Below, piece by piece: positions 24,386 to 33,237 of a DNA stretch of 64,000 bases. Location of the stretch: contig NZ_OBMO01000004.1 of assembly GCF_900217905.1 (NCBI RefSeq), positions 155,873 to 219,872 on the forward strand, read 5' to 3'. Under the pieces are notes generated by a model. It was not told the DNA's origin. It saw nothing but the letters and a program-made list of their open reading frames with translations, and ran no database searches. Within the stretch, counting starts at the first letter, position 1, and the number at the start of each line of letters is the position of its first letter. The translations under genes and the position numbers were made by a program. The stretch is from Alloalcanivorax xenomutans (GTDB lineage: Bacteria; Pseudomonadota; Gammaproteobacteria; Pseudomonadales; Alcanivoracaceae).

Positions 24386-25300
24386 ATGCTGGAATTGACA
24401 ACCGTCCGGATTTCCCAGGATGAGAAAAACCCAAGAATCGCCCGGCTGCTCCTCAATCGTCCGGAAAAACTCAATGCCATCATCGATGAAACCGGTGACG
24501 ATATCCGGCGCGCGGTAAGGTGGGCGGAAGAGAACGACCAGGTCCACGTGATTGTCGTTGAAGGCGCCGGCAAAGGGTTTTGTGGCGGTTACGATCTGAC
24601 CTACTACGCTGAATCACAAAGAGAGAATCCCTGTCAGCAGGAAGCCATGCCCTGGGATCCCATGGTCGACTACGCCCATATGAAGCGGAACACCGAGGAT
24701 TTCATGAGCCTGTGGCGGTCCCGTAAACCCACCATCGCCAAGATTCATGGCGCCGCCGCCGCCGGCGGAAGCGATATCGCGCTGTGCTGTGACCTGATGA
24801 TCATGGCCGAGAATGCCCGTATCGGTTACATGCCCACCCGGGTCTGGGGATGCCCGACGACCGCCATGTGGACCTATCGGCTTGGGCCTGTCCGGGCCAA
24901 GCAGATGATGTTCACCGGGGATCTGATTTCCGGCAAGCAGGCTGGTGAATGGGGCCTGGCCAACTATGTGGTGCCGGAGGAGGAACTGGACGCCAAGACC
25001 ATGGAAGTGGCGGGGCGCATTGCCGGGGTGCCAAGCAGCCATCTGAGCATGCACAAACTGGTGGTGAATCAGGTCATGCTGACCATGGGCCTGGAGCAGA
25101 CCCAGATGCTGGCCACGGTGTTCGATGGCATCACCCGACACAATCCGGAAGGTCTCTGGTTCCGCCGTTATGCTCAGACCGAAGGGTTCAAGGCGGCCAT
25201 CGAATGGCGTGACAGCGGCCGCGACATTCCTGAAGGCGATGAAGCGCGCCGCAAGATCGCCGAGCTGGAACAAAAGTTGAAGGAACTCAAGGGAGAGTGA
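24386..25300 (+). CDS. Crotonase / enoyl-CoA hydratase family protein
   Basis: 304 residues from ATG 24386 (GGAGAG upstream). [18 protein letters not shown] and [21 protein letters not shown] are the two oxyanion-hole segments of the crotonase fold. It is longer than typical hydratases because of an insertion after the first motif (residues 72-100) and a charged coiled-coil-like tail ([14 protein letters not shown]). It is regulated by the divergent TetR through a perfect palindrome. Its stop overlaps that of the convergent zapE gene by 14 bases. Substrate unknown. Confidence 0.87.
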   Translation: MLELTTVRISQDEKNPRIARLLLNRPEKLNAIIDETGDDIRRAVRWAEENDQVHVIVVEGAGKGFCGGYDLTYYAESQRENPCQQEAMPWDPMVDYAHMKRNTEDFMSLWRSRKPTIAKIHGAAAAGGSDIALCCDLMIMAENARIGYMPTRVWGCPTTAMWTYRLGPVRAKQMMFTGDLISGKQAGEWGLANYVVPEEELDAKTMEVAGRIAGVPSSHLSMHKLVVNQVMLTMGLEQTQMLATVFDGITRHNPEGLWFRRYAQTEGFKAAIEWRDSGRDIPEGDEARRKIAELEQKLKELKGE

Positions 25301-26432
25301 GTCTCTCTGTCTGGCCGCTTCCCGGGTCCGACGAAGGGTGCGGCCAGGTCTGCATGGCATGGAGCCGGCTCACTGTTCTCTGAAAGGGCAAGATCAGATG
25401 CCCTTCCGTGTAGAGCCTGTCCAGCGATACATCGGCGTGCACGTAGAGCGGGCAAAGGCGGTCATAGCATTCGTCCACCAGGGCGATCAGCCGGCGTACG
25501 GCGTCGTCATGTCTGGACAGAGCCGGCAGCGCCCGGTCACCAGCGGCGACCTGGCTGGCGGCGTCCTCGGTGCCACGGGCGATGCCGGATGCCTTCGGTT
25601 TGCCACCCAGGGCCGGCACATCGCTGAGAAAAAGCGCCTGGAAATGGCTGCAAAGCGCCATGTAGTCAGAGCTGGACCTGGGTGTTTCACAGAGTTGAGC
25701 GAAGGTGGACCAGAGAGCGTGTTTCCCACGCCGGACCACCGGCAAGAGGCGCCGCTCCAACGTCCAGGGGGTGTCGGTAGCCGATTCTCCCGTTTCGAGA
25801 TAGTCCAGGAAGGCGCCTTCCAGCGGCTCGCGATCCGCGATCCAGTATCGGGAAAAGGCGTTGCCGGCACGGAGCCGGTGGTCCTGCCCGCCGTCCACCC
25901 GGAGCACCTTGAGATGTTGCTGTAGTGCGCTGACAGCGGGGGCGAAGCGGTCATAGTTAAAACCATCCTGATACAGATGTTCCGGTGCGCAGTTGGACGT
26001 GATGATCAGCGTCAGCCCGGCGTCGATGAGCGTTTCAAATAGCGGCCCCAGCAGCATGGCGTCACCGATATCGCTGACGAACAGCTCGTCGAAGCAGAGC
26101 ACGCGCAGTTCACCGGCCAGCTCCCTCGCCAAGTGGCGAAGCGGATCGCCGTGGCCGGTTAATTGGAACAAGCGTCGATGCACCCATTGCATGAAATGGT
26201 GGAAATGCTGGCGGCGGACCGGGACCGAAAGACTGTGATGAAACTGGTCCATGAGCCAGGTTTTGCCACGGCCCACCGGTCCCCAAAGATAGAGCCCGGC
26301 GGGGCGTTCGCCCCGTTTCAAAGCGTCAAAACACTGTTGCAGCGCGATCACGGCCTGTTCCTGGCCGGAGTCCATGGTGAAGCCATCCTTCAAGGCCTGG
26401 CGGTAGAGTGTCAGAGGGCCGGACTGGGGCAT
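25287..26432 (-). CDS. zapE: Cell division ATPase ZapE (AFG1 family)
   Basis: 381 residues. Walker A is [14 protein letters not shown] and Walker [20 protein letters not shown], in the order and spacing of AFG1/ZapE ATPases. In E. coli ZapE binds FtsZ at the septum and affects Z-ring stability. The ATG at 26432 ([14 protein letters not shown]) gives the usual family N-terminus; a GTG at 26501 would add 23 untypical residues. It is convergent with the crotonase gene and divergent from hmp. Other ZapE copies may exist elsewhere in the genome, since the context here is unusual. Confidence 0.85.
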   Translation of the reverse strand: MPQSGPLTLYRQALKDGFTMDSGQEQAVIALQQCFDALKRGERPAGLYLWGPVGRGKTWLMDQFHHSLSVPVRRQHFHHFMQWVHRRLFQLTGHGDPLRHLARELAGELRVLCFDELFVSDIGDAMLLGPLFETLIDAGLTLIITSNCAPEHLYQDGFNYDRFAPAVSALQQHLKVLRVDGGQDHRLRAGNAFSRYWIADREPLEGAFLDYLETGESATDTPWTLERRLLPVVRRGKHALWSTFAQLCETPRSSSDYMALCSHFQALFLSDVPALGGKPKASGIARGTEDAASQVAAGDRALPALSRHDDAVRRLIALVDECYDRLCPLYVHADVSLDRLYTEGHLILPFQRTVSRLHAMQTWPHPSSDPGSGQTERLTLP

Positions 26433-26548
26433 GGCGGTCACTGCCGAGGGTGGAAAGAGTTTGCTTGAGGTGAGCGGGAAATACGGTGTCGGCGGAACCA
26501 CGGAAAGTCAAGCGCCTGGCTGCGGCGGGGCGAACTTGATTTATGTTA

Positions 26549-26571
26549 AAGATGTACATAATATACCTCTT
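26549..26571. promoter_or_regulatory. NsrR-type operator, distal box
   Basis: A 23-bp site beginning AAGATGTA and ending CCTCTT matches the NsrR palindrome (AAGATGYATTT, one base, mirror half) at all but four positions. It lies 37 bases before the hmp start. Confidence 0.7.
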
Positions 26572-26574
26572 TAT

Positions 26575-26597
26575 AAGATGTATTTTTAATGTACCTT
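26575..26597. promoter_or_regulatory. NsrR-type operator, proximal box
   Basis: AAGATGTATTT followed by TTAATGTACCTT matches the same consensus with three mismatches. It sits 11 bases before the ATG and four bases after the distal box. Nitric oxide should relieve repression here. Confidence 0.75.
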
Positions 26598-26608
26598 AAG
26601 GAGGTGCC

Positions 26609-27832
26609 ATGCTGTCAGCGGCCCAGATGGAGATCATCAAACAAACCGTTCCCGTGTTGGAGGACCATGGTGAGGTGCTGACGCGCCACTTTTATCAACG
26701 GATGTTCCGGGAAAACCCGGAGGTGCTGGCGTTCTTCAATCCGGCCCATCAGCATGCGGGAACCCAACAGCGCGCGCTGGCGGCCGCCATATGCGCCTAC
26801 GCACGGAACATCGAAAACCCGGCCATGCTGGCGGGAGCGGTGGAACTGATCGCCCAGAAGCATGTCTCTCTGGGCATCCAGGCCGAGCATTATCCGATCG
26901 TGGGAGAGAACCTGCTGGCGTCGATCCGGGAAGTGTTGGGCGAAGCGGCCACGGATGAGGTCATTGATGCGTGGGCGGCGGCTTACGGGGCATTGGCGGA
27001 TCTCTTTATTCAACGCGAAGGTGAGATTTACCGCCACCAGACCGAGGTCCATGGCTGGCAAGGCTTCAAGCGGTTCGTCGTCCGGCAACGGGAAGCTGCC
27101 AGCGACAATATCGTTTCCTTGTATCTGGTCCCTGAAGACGGCCAACCTTTACAACCCCATCAGCCCGGTCAGTACGTGACGTTGCGTGTCACGCCTGAAA
27201 ACGGTGTGCCGGTGATGCGCAACTATAGTTTGTCCAACCGGCCGGGCTCGGAGCACTACCGGATCAGCGTGAAGCGGGAGCTGGCCTGTGACGCCGGGGC
27301 CCCGGACGGTGTTTGCTCCAACTATTTGCATGACCGAATCGCGCAAGGCGATGTGGTGGAACTGGCGCCGCCCTGCGGTGAGTTTGTGTTGACCCCCGTC
27401 GCGGAGGCCGGCAAGCCGCTGGTCCTGATTGCCGGCGGTGTCGGTATCACGCCGATCCTGTCCATGCTTTATGCGGCTTTGGAGCAGCAGCCTGACCGGG
27501 AAGTGATCTTTATTCAGTGCGCCCTTAACGGAGCGGTGCGTCCGTTCGAGCGGGAACTGGCCACGCTGCGCGGGGAGTATCCCAATCTGACCGTCCATGT
27601 ACGCTTCAGCGAGGCTACTGATGAGGACCGTATCCGGGCGCTTCATGACAGTGAGGGCCTGCTGGATTCCGCTCTGCTGGATCAACTGATCGGAGACCAG
27701 GACGCGGAATTCTACCTATGCGGCCCGGCGCCAATGCTGAAGCACGGTTGGCGGCTGCTGAAGCAGCGCGCCGTGGAGGACGCCGACATCCATTTCGAGT
27801 TCTTCGGACCCGCCGGGGACCTTGCCGCTTAG
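26609..27832 (+). CDS. hmp: Flavohaemoprotein / nitric oxide dioxygenase
   Basis: 407 residues in three domains. The globin has Y29 (RHFYQRMF) and proximal H85 (QKHVSLG), the standard Hmp residues. The FAD domain has MRNYSLSNRP, and the NAD domain has GGVGITPILSML and FYLCGPAPML. It converts NO plus O2 to nitrate in the cytoplasm using NADH. AAGGAGG lies just before the ATG. Two NsrR-like boxes overlap the promoter, so induction by NO is strongly suggested; nsrR itself is not in the window. It is divergent from zapE. Confidence 0.95.
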   Translation: MLSAAQMEIIKQTVPVLEDHGEVLTRHFYQRMFRENPEVLAFFNPAHQHAGTQQRALAAAICAYARNIENPAMLAGAVELIAQKHVSLGIQAEHYPIVGENLLASIREVLGEAATDEVIDAWAAAYGALADLFIQREGEIYRHQTEVHGWQGFKRFVVRQREAASDNIVSLYLVPEDGQPLQPHQPGQYVTLRVTPENGVPVMRNYSLSNRPGSEHYRISVKRELACDAGAPDGVCSNYLHDRIAQGDVVELAPPCGEFVLTPVAEAGKPLVLIAGGVGITPILSMLYAALEQQPDREVIFIQCALNGAVRPFERELATLRGEYPNLTVHVRFSEATDEDRIRALHDSEGLLDSALLDQLIGDQDAEFYLCGPAPMLKHGWRLLKQRAVEDADIHFEFFGPAGDLAA

Positions 27833-27951
27833 CGAGCCCGAAGGCCGCCGGTTGAGATCGGGGGCGGAAAGCGCGGAAAATAAACCTGTCCGTTGCAAGC
27901 GCCCCGCCGGATACTTAGGCTTGGCGGTCTGTTTCACCGGGAGATCCGAAA

Positions 27952-28902
27952 ATGGCATTCAAGGTTTATGTGGACGGTCAGGAAGGCACCACCGGTCTGC
28001 GTCTGTTCGAGTACCTGGAAGGGCGCGCGGACATTGAGCTGCTGCGCATCGACAGCGCGCTGCGCAAGGATCCGGCCGAGCGCGCCCGGCTGCTGAACGC
28101 CGCCGACGTGGCCTTCCTGTGCTTGCCGGATGCCGCCTCGCGGGAAGCGGCGGCCATGGTGGATAACCCGGACACCTGCCTGATCGACGCCAGCACCGCG
28201 TTCCGGGTAGCCGACGACTGGGTCTATGGACTGCCGGAACTGGAAGCCGGGCAGCGTGACCGCATCCGTGCCAGCAAGCGCATCGCCAACGTGGGCTGCC
28301 ACGCCAGTGCCTTTATTCTGGCGGTGCGGCCGCTGGTGGATGCGGGTCTGCTGCCCGCGGATTACCCGCTCAGCGCCACCTCCCTGACCGGCTACAGCGG
28401 CGGCGGCAAGAGCATGATCGCCGACTACGAAGCCGATACCGAGGGCCGCCTGCGGGCGCCGCGCGCCTACGCCCTCGGCCTGGAGCACAAGCATCTGCCG
28501 GAAATGCAGCGCTACACCGGCCTGACCCGGGCTCCGATCTTCGTCCCCACCGTGGGCCCTTTCCTCAAAGGGCTGGCGGTGACCGTGCCGCTGCAAATGT
28601 CCCACCTGAAACCGGGCACCGACGTTGGCCAGCTCTATGAGGCCTTGCGGCACCGGTACGCCGACGAGCCGTTCATCCGCGTCCACGCCCCGGACGATCC
28701 CGCCGGCCTCAACGGCGGTTTCTTCGACGTTCAGGGCAGTAACGACACCAACCGGGTGGATCTGTTCCTGTTCGGTAACGGCGAGCGCCAGTGCGTGATC
28801 GCGCGGCTGGATAACCTGGGCAAGGGCGCCGCCGGCGCCGCGGTGCAGAACATGAACGTGCATCTGGGGATCGACGAGACCACCGGTCTCCTGATCGACT
28901 GA
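27952..28902 (+). CDS. argC: N-acetyl-gamma-glutamyl-phosphate reductase (type 2 ArgC)
   Basis: 316 residues, the short type 2 form. [13 protein letters not shown] is the NADP-binding start, and the catalytic cysteine is C116 in [20 protein letters not shown] and [16 protein letters not shown] follow as in the family. The enzyme makes N-acetylglutamate semialdehyde in arginine biosynthesis. It stands alone here; the other arg genes are not adjacent. An upstream gap of 119 bases carries the promoter; the ribosome site GGGAGATCC precedes the ATG. Confidence 0.92.
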   Translation: MAFKVYVDGQEGTTGLRLFEYLEGRADIELLRIDSALRKDPAERARLLNAADVAFLCLPDAASREAAAMVDNPDTCLIDASTAFRVADDWVYGLPELEAGQRDRIRASKRIANVGCHASAFILAVRPLVDAGLLPADYPLSATSLTGYSGGGKSMIADYEADTEGRLRAPRAYALGLEHKHLPEMQRYTGLTRAPIFVPTVGPFLKGLAVTVPLQMSHLKPGTDVGQLYEALRHRYADEPFIRVHAPDDPAGLNGGFFDVQGSNDTNRVDLFLFGNGERQCVIARLDNLGKGAAGAAVQNMNVHLGIDETTGLLID

Positions 28903-28923
28903 TCCGGCGCCCCCGGCGCCAGG

Positions 28924-29193
28924 TCAATGATGGCGCAGCGCGTCGATGAGCTGCGCCTTCTTCATGCCGCTGCGGCCCTCGATGCCGACCTTCCTGGCCT
29001 GCTGATATAACGCTTCGCGGGTCCAGTCCTCATAGGGGGGCTGTTTGCCGCCCTTGCGTCCGGCGTTCGGAGTGTTGGCGATGCGGGCGGCCTTGGACTT
29101 ACTCATGCCCCGGTCGCGCAGTGCTTCATACTGATCGGGGTTCTTGATCTGCTTGCCCCTTGCTTGAGTAGAACGAGCTTTGCGAACAGCCAT
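28924..29193 (-). CDS. Small DNA/RNA-binding protein with Rho-termination-factor N-terminal-like domain
   Basis: 89 residues, highly basic (MAVRKARSTQARGKQIKN). The C-terminal half (WTREALYQQARKVGIEGRSGMKKAQLIDALR) is a SAP/Rho-N-like helix-extended-helix fold, and the middle part (NPDQYEALRDRGMSKSKAARIANT) is typical of small plasmid- or chromosome-borne proteins of this group. It probably binds nucleic acid; function is not established. GAGGAGA precedes the ATG. A 14-bp palindrome, AACTTTGCAAAGTT, lies 70 bases upstream. Confidence 0.75.
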   Translation of the reverse strand: MAVRKARSTQARGKQIKNPDQYEALRDRGMSKSKAARIANTPNAGRKGGKQPPYEDWTREALYQQARKVGIEGRSGMKKAQLIDALRHH

Positions 29194-29262
29194 GATCGTC
29201 TCTCCTCACATGATGGATAAGCGGACTCCCATGGTGCATTCCTCAGGTTGGACACGTTGTAT

Positions 29263-29276
29263 AACTTTGCAAAGTT
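29263..29276. promoter_or_regulatory. 14-bp palindrome upstream of the Rho-N-like gene
   Basis: AACTTTGCAAAGTT is perfectly self-complementary and lies 70 bases before the leftward start at 29193. It may be an operator; no regulator can be named. Confidence 0.35.
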
Positions 29277-29321
29277 GCGATGGTCGTGGAAATCAACCAC
29301 CGCAACCCGGCTCCATACTGA

Positions 29322-29340
29322 AAACGCAGCCTCCGCGTTT
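29322..29340 (-). terminator. Terminator-like hairpin after the TonB receptor gene
   Basis: On the minus strand AAACGC, seven bases and GCGTTT are followed by another T, directly after the receptor stop codon at 29344. The stem is short, so it is a weak candidate. Confidence 0.4.
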
Positions 29341-29343
29341 CGC

Positions 29344-31566
29344 TCAGAAGTCGTAACGCGCCTGCAAAGCAATGGAGCGGCCCGGTTCCAGCAGTGGACT
29401 TACATCGGGGAACTCCTGCCCATAGCTGGCCCGGTCCACGTAATCCTCGTCATTGAGGTTGTCCACCGACAGGCGCAGGGTCAGCGGCGGCACCGGCCGG
29501 TACTCCGCGTAGATGTCCACCACCGTGTAGCCCTCCTGTTTGGCGCCGTTGCTCTCCACGTCGTCGTTGTCGAGGGCGATTTCCGCGCTGGCGCCCAGTT
29601 CCAGCGGCCAGCGTGGCACCGCGAACACGCCGCTGACGGTGATCAACTCACCCAGCGGCGCGGTGAAATAGTTGCCGTCGTAGGAGGTGGCCGGGTCGCC
29701 GTCTTTCTCCGAATCGATGTTGGCGTATTTCACTGACACTTCGCCCAGGCGCCCCATGTAGCCCACCGCCAGGTCGTAGCCATCGATGTCGAAATCCGCC
29801 ACCGCGGCCGGATCGCCGCCGTAGGACGGCACCCGGGCGTTGGCGATGGCGGTGCGGAAGCGATTGGCCTCGGCGAAGAAGCCGCCACGATGCAGGTGCA
29901 ATCCGGCGGTACGGTTGTGGGCGCGCACCGGCTCCAGATTGGCGTAGTCCCAGGCGCCGTTGAGGATGTAGTTCTCGGCCAGGGCGGTGCCCGCCCAGAC
30001 ATCGGTGTAGCCAGCGTTCAGTGACAGATGATCGTTGACGTGGAACTCGCCGAACACGTTGCTGCTGACGCCCTCGTCGTCGTGGTGGGAATCGTCGGTA
30101 CCGGTGAAGGTCTGGTCGTCGTAGCGGGCGCCATAGGAGAGTTCCAGCCGTTCCCACAGATCCTGGCGAAACTGCACGAAGACCCCGGTATTGCGGGCGG
30201 CTTCCTCCAGGTCCGCGCTGCCGGCCTCACGAAATATCGCGCTGTCATCGTAATGATCGAGGCCGAAGGTGATATTGGCGAAGCGGGTGTGCGCCACGTT
30301 CTTGAGGGTGGCGGAGACGCTTTCGGTGATGCCGGTGTAGACCACCCGGGTATCCGGCGCGGACAGCGGCACTTCGCGGGTGTCCAGTTCGGTTTCGTTA
30401 TGAGCCAGCGTTACCGCCGGGTTCCAGTAGCCCTGGCCGGTGTCGCGCTGGTAATTGAAGACGGTATTGCGGCGGGTCAGATCGTAGACCCGGGAATCGG
30501 GCACCGGCCGGCCGCCGTCCAGACCGGCGAAGTTGGCCCGGTAGGGGCGGGCGGCGTCATCGTTGACCACTTCGTGACTGAGCTCGAAGCGGCCCGTCCC
30601 GGCACCCTCGTAGGCCACTTTGGCCAGGCCGCTGATCAGTCCGGGGGCGGTGAAGCGGGCGGTGTCGCCGTTGCCGTCTTCGTAGTCATTGCCGTCGGTA
30701 TGCTTGATGTAACCCAGCCCCTCGAAGCCGCCGGCCCGGCCGAAGGCGGCGCCGGCAACGGACCGGGTATCGCCGTTGGAGGCATAGCGTCCGTCCAGGA
30801 AAGCGCCCGCATTGTCGTCCGGCGCCAGCAGATCGGCCACGTCCACGGTCTCGTAGGCGAGACTGCCGCCCAGTGCGCCGGGGCCGGCGTCGGCCGCCGC
30901 TACACCGGCGGAGGCGCGCGCGGCCTTGAGCAGGGACGGGTCGATCAGATTGGTGGCGTTGTGGTGGAACACCTTGTTGTTCTGCCGGGCGCCATCCACG
31001 GTGACCACCATGGCGGTTTCCTCGACACCGCGCACATAGACTTTCTGGTTCATGGCGATGGGGCCGCCCACCGCCACCGAGGCCTCCTTCTTGAACAGAT
31101 CCTTGATGTCCTGCGGACGCTGCGCCTCGATAGTCGCGCGGTCGTAGTCGAGGGTGCGCGGCCGCCCGCCCTGGTGAGTCGGCGCTGTGACCGTCACCGG
31201 GGCGAGCCGGGTGCTGGTGCTGGCGGCCTTGAGCGTATAGCTGCCGTCATCTTGACGTTCGGCCATCAGTCCGCTGCCGGCCAGGATACGGTCGAGCGCC
31301 TCCTCGCGGCTGAAGCGGCCGCGCAGGCCGTCGCTGTGCTTGTCCGCCGTGAGCCGGAGGTCGCCGGCAATAAAGGTGCCGGAGCGTTCGGCGAAGCGCG
31401 TCAGCACCGTGTTCAGCGGCCCGGGGGGAATGTCGTACTGCTGTTGCTCGCTGCCGGGCGGGGTGGTTTGGGCGGTGGCGCCGGTGAACGGTACGCCGCC
31501 CAGACCCAGGGCCACGCCAAGGGCCAGGGCGCGCAGCCGGCGGCGCGTCGGTGCTGAATGTGACAC
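29344..31566 (-). CDS. TonB-dependent outer-membrane receptor with STN signalling domain (likely haem or iron)
   Basis: 740 residues from a GTG at 31566, which has AGGAG five bases upstream; a longer frame lacks this. After a signal sequence (ALALGVALGLGG) comes the STN domain (YDIPPGPLNTVLTRFAERSG, then FSREEALDRILAGSGL), then the plug (KVYVRGVEETAMVVTVDGARQ) and the beta barrel ending in ARYDF. The plug segment resembles haem/haemoglobin receptors. The STN domain lets it signal through the FecR-FecI pair encoded directly upstream. Together they form a cell-surface signalling system. The ligand is inferred only. Confidence 0.85.
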   Translation of the reverse strand: MSHSAPTRRRLRALALGVALGLGGVPFTGATAQTTPPGSEQQQYDIPPGPLNTVLTRFAERSGTFIAGDLRLTADKHSDGLRGRFSREEALDRILAGSGLMAERQDDGSYTLKAASTSTRLAPVTVTAPTHQGGRPRTLDYDRATIEAQRPQDIKDLFKKEASVAVGGPIAMNQKVYVRGVEETAMVVTVDGARQNNKVFHHNATNLIDPSLLKAARASAGVAAADAGPGALGGSLAYETVDVADLLAPDDNAGAFLDGRYASNGDTRSVAGAAFGRAGGFEGLGYIKHTDGNDYEDGNGDTARFTAPGLISGLAKVAYEGAGTGRFELSHEVVNDDAARPYRANFAGLDGGRPVPDSRVYDLTRRNTVFNYQRDTGQGYWNPAVTLAHNETELDTREVPLSAPDTRVVYTGITESVSATLKNVAHTRFANITFGLDHYDDSAIFREAGSADLEEAARNTGVFVQFRQDLWERLELSYGARYDDQTFTGTDDSHHDDEGVSSNVFGEFHVNDHLSLNAGYTDVWAGTALAENYILNGAWDYANLEPVRAHNRTAGLHLHRGGFFAEANRFRTAIANARVPSYGGDPAAVADFDIDGYDLAVGYMGRLGEVSVKYANIDSEKDGDPATSYDGNYFTAPLGELITVSGVFAVPRWPLELGASAEIALDNDDVESNGAKQEGYTVVDIYAEYRPVPPLTLRLSVDNLNDEDYVDRASYGQEFPDVSPLLEPGRSIALQARYDF

Positions 31567-31642
31567 GGTATCTCCTGTTGTCGTCGGTGCCCGACAGTGC
31601 GGGCTTACCAATACATCGAACAGGTAGGCTGAAAGCGGAAAA

Positions 31643-32638
31643 TTATTTTTCTTCTGCCCGGAAGCCGGGGCCAGGGCCGATCTCCGTCCACCAGGGCAGA
31701 GGGCGTTGGATACGGATCGGCAGGGCCGCCTCCAGCATGGTCAGCGCCCGTTCCGGTTGCGCCAGCGGATAACCGCCGAAGACCCGCAGACCGGCCACTT
31801 CCGGCGCCACGTTGATGAAGCCGTGTTGGTAGTGCCCCAGCTCCTTCACCAATTCGTCGAGGCGGATGTCGTCGGCCAGCAGGATGCCCCGATGCCAGGC
31901 CTCGCGCGCCGGGTCCGCCCGGGCGGGTGTCTCGATGTCCGTTGCGGAAAAGCGGGTCTGAAAACCGGCCGGTAGCCGCGCCTGCTGGTGGCCGCGGGTG
32001 GTGATTGCCACCTCGCCTGCGTAGACCGCCAGGAAAGTGCGCTCCTGTTCCAGACGGACGGTGAAGCGGGTACCCAACGGGCGGGCGACGCCTGCTGGTG
32101 TGGCCACTTCCAATGGCCGTGGGTCGGGGCCGGTTTCCAGCAGGATCTCGCCGCGCAGTAATTGAAAGTGGCGCTGGGGTCCGGTCAGGTCGGTGTTCAG
32201 CGCGGTGTCCGTGTTCAACCATACCCGGGTGCCGTCCGCCAGTTCCAGGGCGCGGATCTCGCCGACGCCGGTGCGGTGGCTGGCCCGCCAGGCGGCGATC
32301 CGCTCGCCGGCGCCGGTGACCTGCCAGCCGGACCAACCGAGGCCGCCGCTGGCAAGCAGCAGCGCCAATCCCTTGATCACGCCCCGGCGCCGCAGCCGAT
32401 CATGGCGTGCGCGCTCCAGAGTGGCTTCGGTGTGATGTGGATGGTCTCCAGTGGCGGCTTCGAAGCGCTGCTCCACCTGTTCCACCAGGCGCCAGCCCTG
32501 TTGATGGTCCGGGTGCCGGGCCAGCCATTGCCGCCAGCGCTCGGTGTCCGACTCCGAGGCCTGGCCGGAACGCAGTAGCGCGAACCAGTCGGCGGCGTCA
32601 CTGAGGATCCGGGGATCGAGCGGCGCGGATCGTGTCAC
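31643..32638 (-). CDS. FecR-family anti-sigma factor / sigma regulator
   Basis: 331 residues starting with a GTG that overlaps the sigma-factor stop by four bases. The N-terminal cytoplasmic part (DAADWFALLRSGQASESDTERW) is the FecR N domain, one hydrophobic segment follows (GVIKGLALLLASGGLGW, residues about 86-104), and the periplasmic FecR domain has ELADGTRVWLNTDTAL and GEILLETG. It transmits the ligand-bound receptor signal from the periplasm to the sigma factor. The C-terminal STN-contacting part is present. A much longer upstream frame is an antisense of the sigma gene. Confidence 0.85.
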   Translation of the reverse strand: MTRSAPLDPRILSDAADWFALLRSGQASESDTERWRQWLARHPDHQQGWRLVEQVEQRFEAATGDHPHHTEATLERARHDRLRRRGVIKGLALLLASGGLGWSGWQVTGAGERIAAWRASHRTGVGEIRALELADGTRVWLNTDTALNTDLTGPQRHFQLLRGEILLETGPDPRPLEVATPAGVARPLGTRFTVRLEQERTFLAVYAGEVAITTRGHQQARLPAGFQTRFSATDIETPARADPAREAWHRGILLADDIRLDELVKELGHYQHGFINVAPEVAGLRVFGGYPLAQPERALTMLEAALPIRIQRPLPWWTEIGPGPGFRAEEK

Positions 32639-33168
32639 GAGTGGGGCTCCGGGGCGCCATCCAAACGCGCCTGCAAACGCAGACAGGCGAGCATTGCCCG
32701 CGACAGATGGTTGCGCACGGTGCGGTCGGTTATCCCCAGACGCTGGGCGATTTGCTTGCCGTTCAGGCCGTGCACCATGGACAGCACGAAAGTGCGCGCC
32801 ACCATCGGCGGCAGCCGTTTCAACATGCCGTCCACCGCCACCAGCGCTTCCAGGGCGGCGGCGCTTTGCTCGGCGGATGGCGCCTCGGCCTGCGGATGGT
32901 GGGCCAGGGTTTCCAGCCAGGCCCGTTCGATTTCCCGGCGGCGCCACAGATCCACGCACAGCCCCCGGGCCATGCGGCTCAGATAAGGGCGGGCGCTGCC
33001 ATGATCCAGCGGTCGCGGCCGCGTCAGCAGACGCAGGAAGGCATCGTGGGCCAGGTCGGCGGCATCGTCGGCATCGCCCAAGCGGCGCTGCAGCACGCGG
33101 TGCAACCAGCCGTGATATTCACTGTACAAGGCGTGGACCGTAAGGGGGTCCCGTGTGGCGCCGGACAT
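32635..33168 (-). CDS. FecI-like ECF sigma factor
   Basis: 177 residues. Region 2 contains DLAHDAFLRLL and PYLSRMARGLCVDLWRRRE; region 4 contains LPPMVARTFVLSMVHGLNGKQIAQRLGITDRTVRNHLS. This is the layout of iron-starvation ECF sigma factors that transcribe a TonB receptor gene when FecR signals. ATG at 33168. A Fur-like box lies at 33219-33237, 51 bases upstream. The order fecI-fecR-receptor, all leftward, is standard. Confidence 0.88.
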   Translation of the reverse strand: MSGATRDPLTVHALYSEYHGWLHRVLQRRLGDADDAADLAHDAFLRLLTRPRPLDHGSARPYLSRMARGLCVDLWRRREIERAWLETLAHHPQAEAPSAEQSAAALEALVAVDGMLKRLPPMVARTFVLSMVHGLNGKQIAQRLGITDRTVRNHLSRAMLACLRLQARLDGAPEPHS

Positions 33169-33218
33169 TTGCCGCCCCCGACATTTTTATAAGGTTAGGG
33201 ATGACGGCGAGTCTATGT

Positions 33219-33237
33219 GAGAATGGATATCATTACA
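33219..33237. promoter_or_regulatory. Fur-like box before the fecI-type gene
   Basis: GAGAATGGATATCATTACA matches 13 of 19 positions of the classical Fur box, with AATG and TCATTA conserved. It implies iron repression of the sigma-factor gene. It overlaps the 3' end of the gene ending at 33233. Confidence 0.55.

Noticed and set aside
30028..31557. 509-codon plus-strand frame over the TonB receptor
   Set aside because: Antisense shadow in high-GC DNA; the minus strand encodes a full receptor with STN, plug and barrel.
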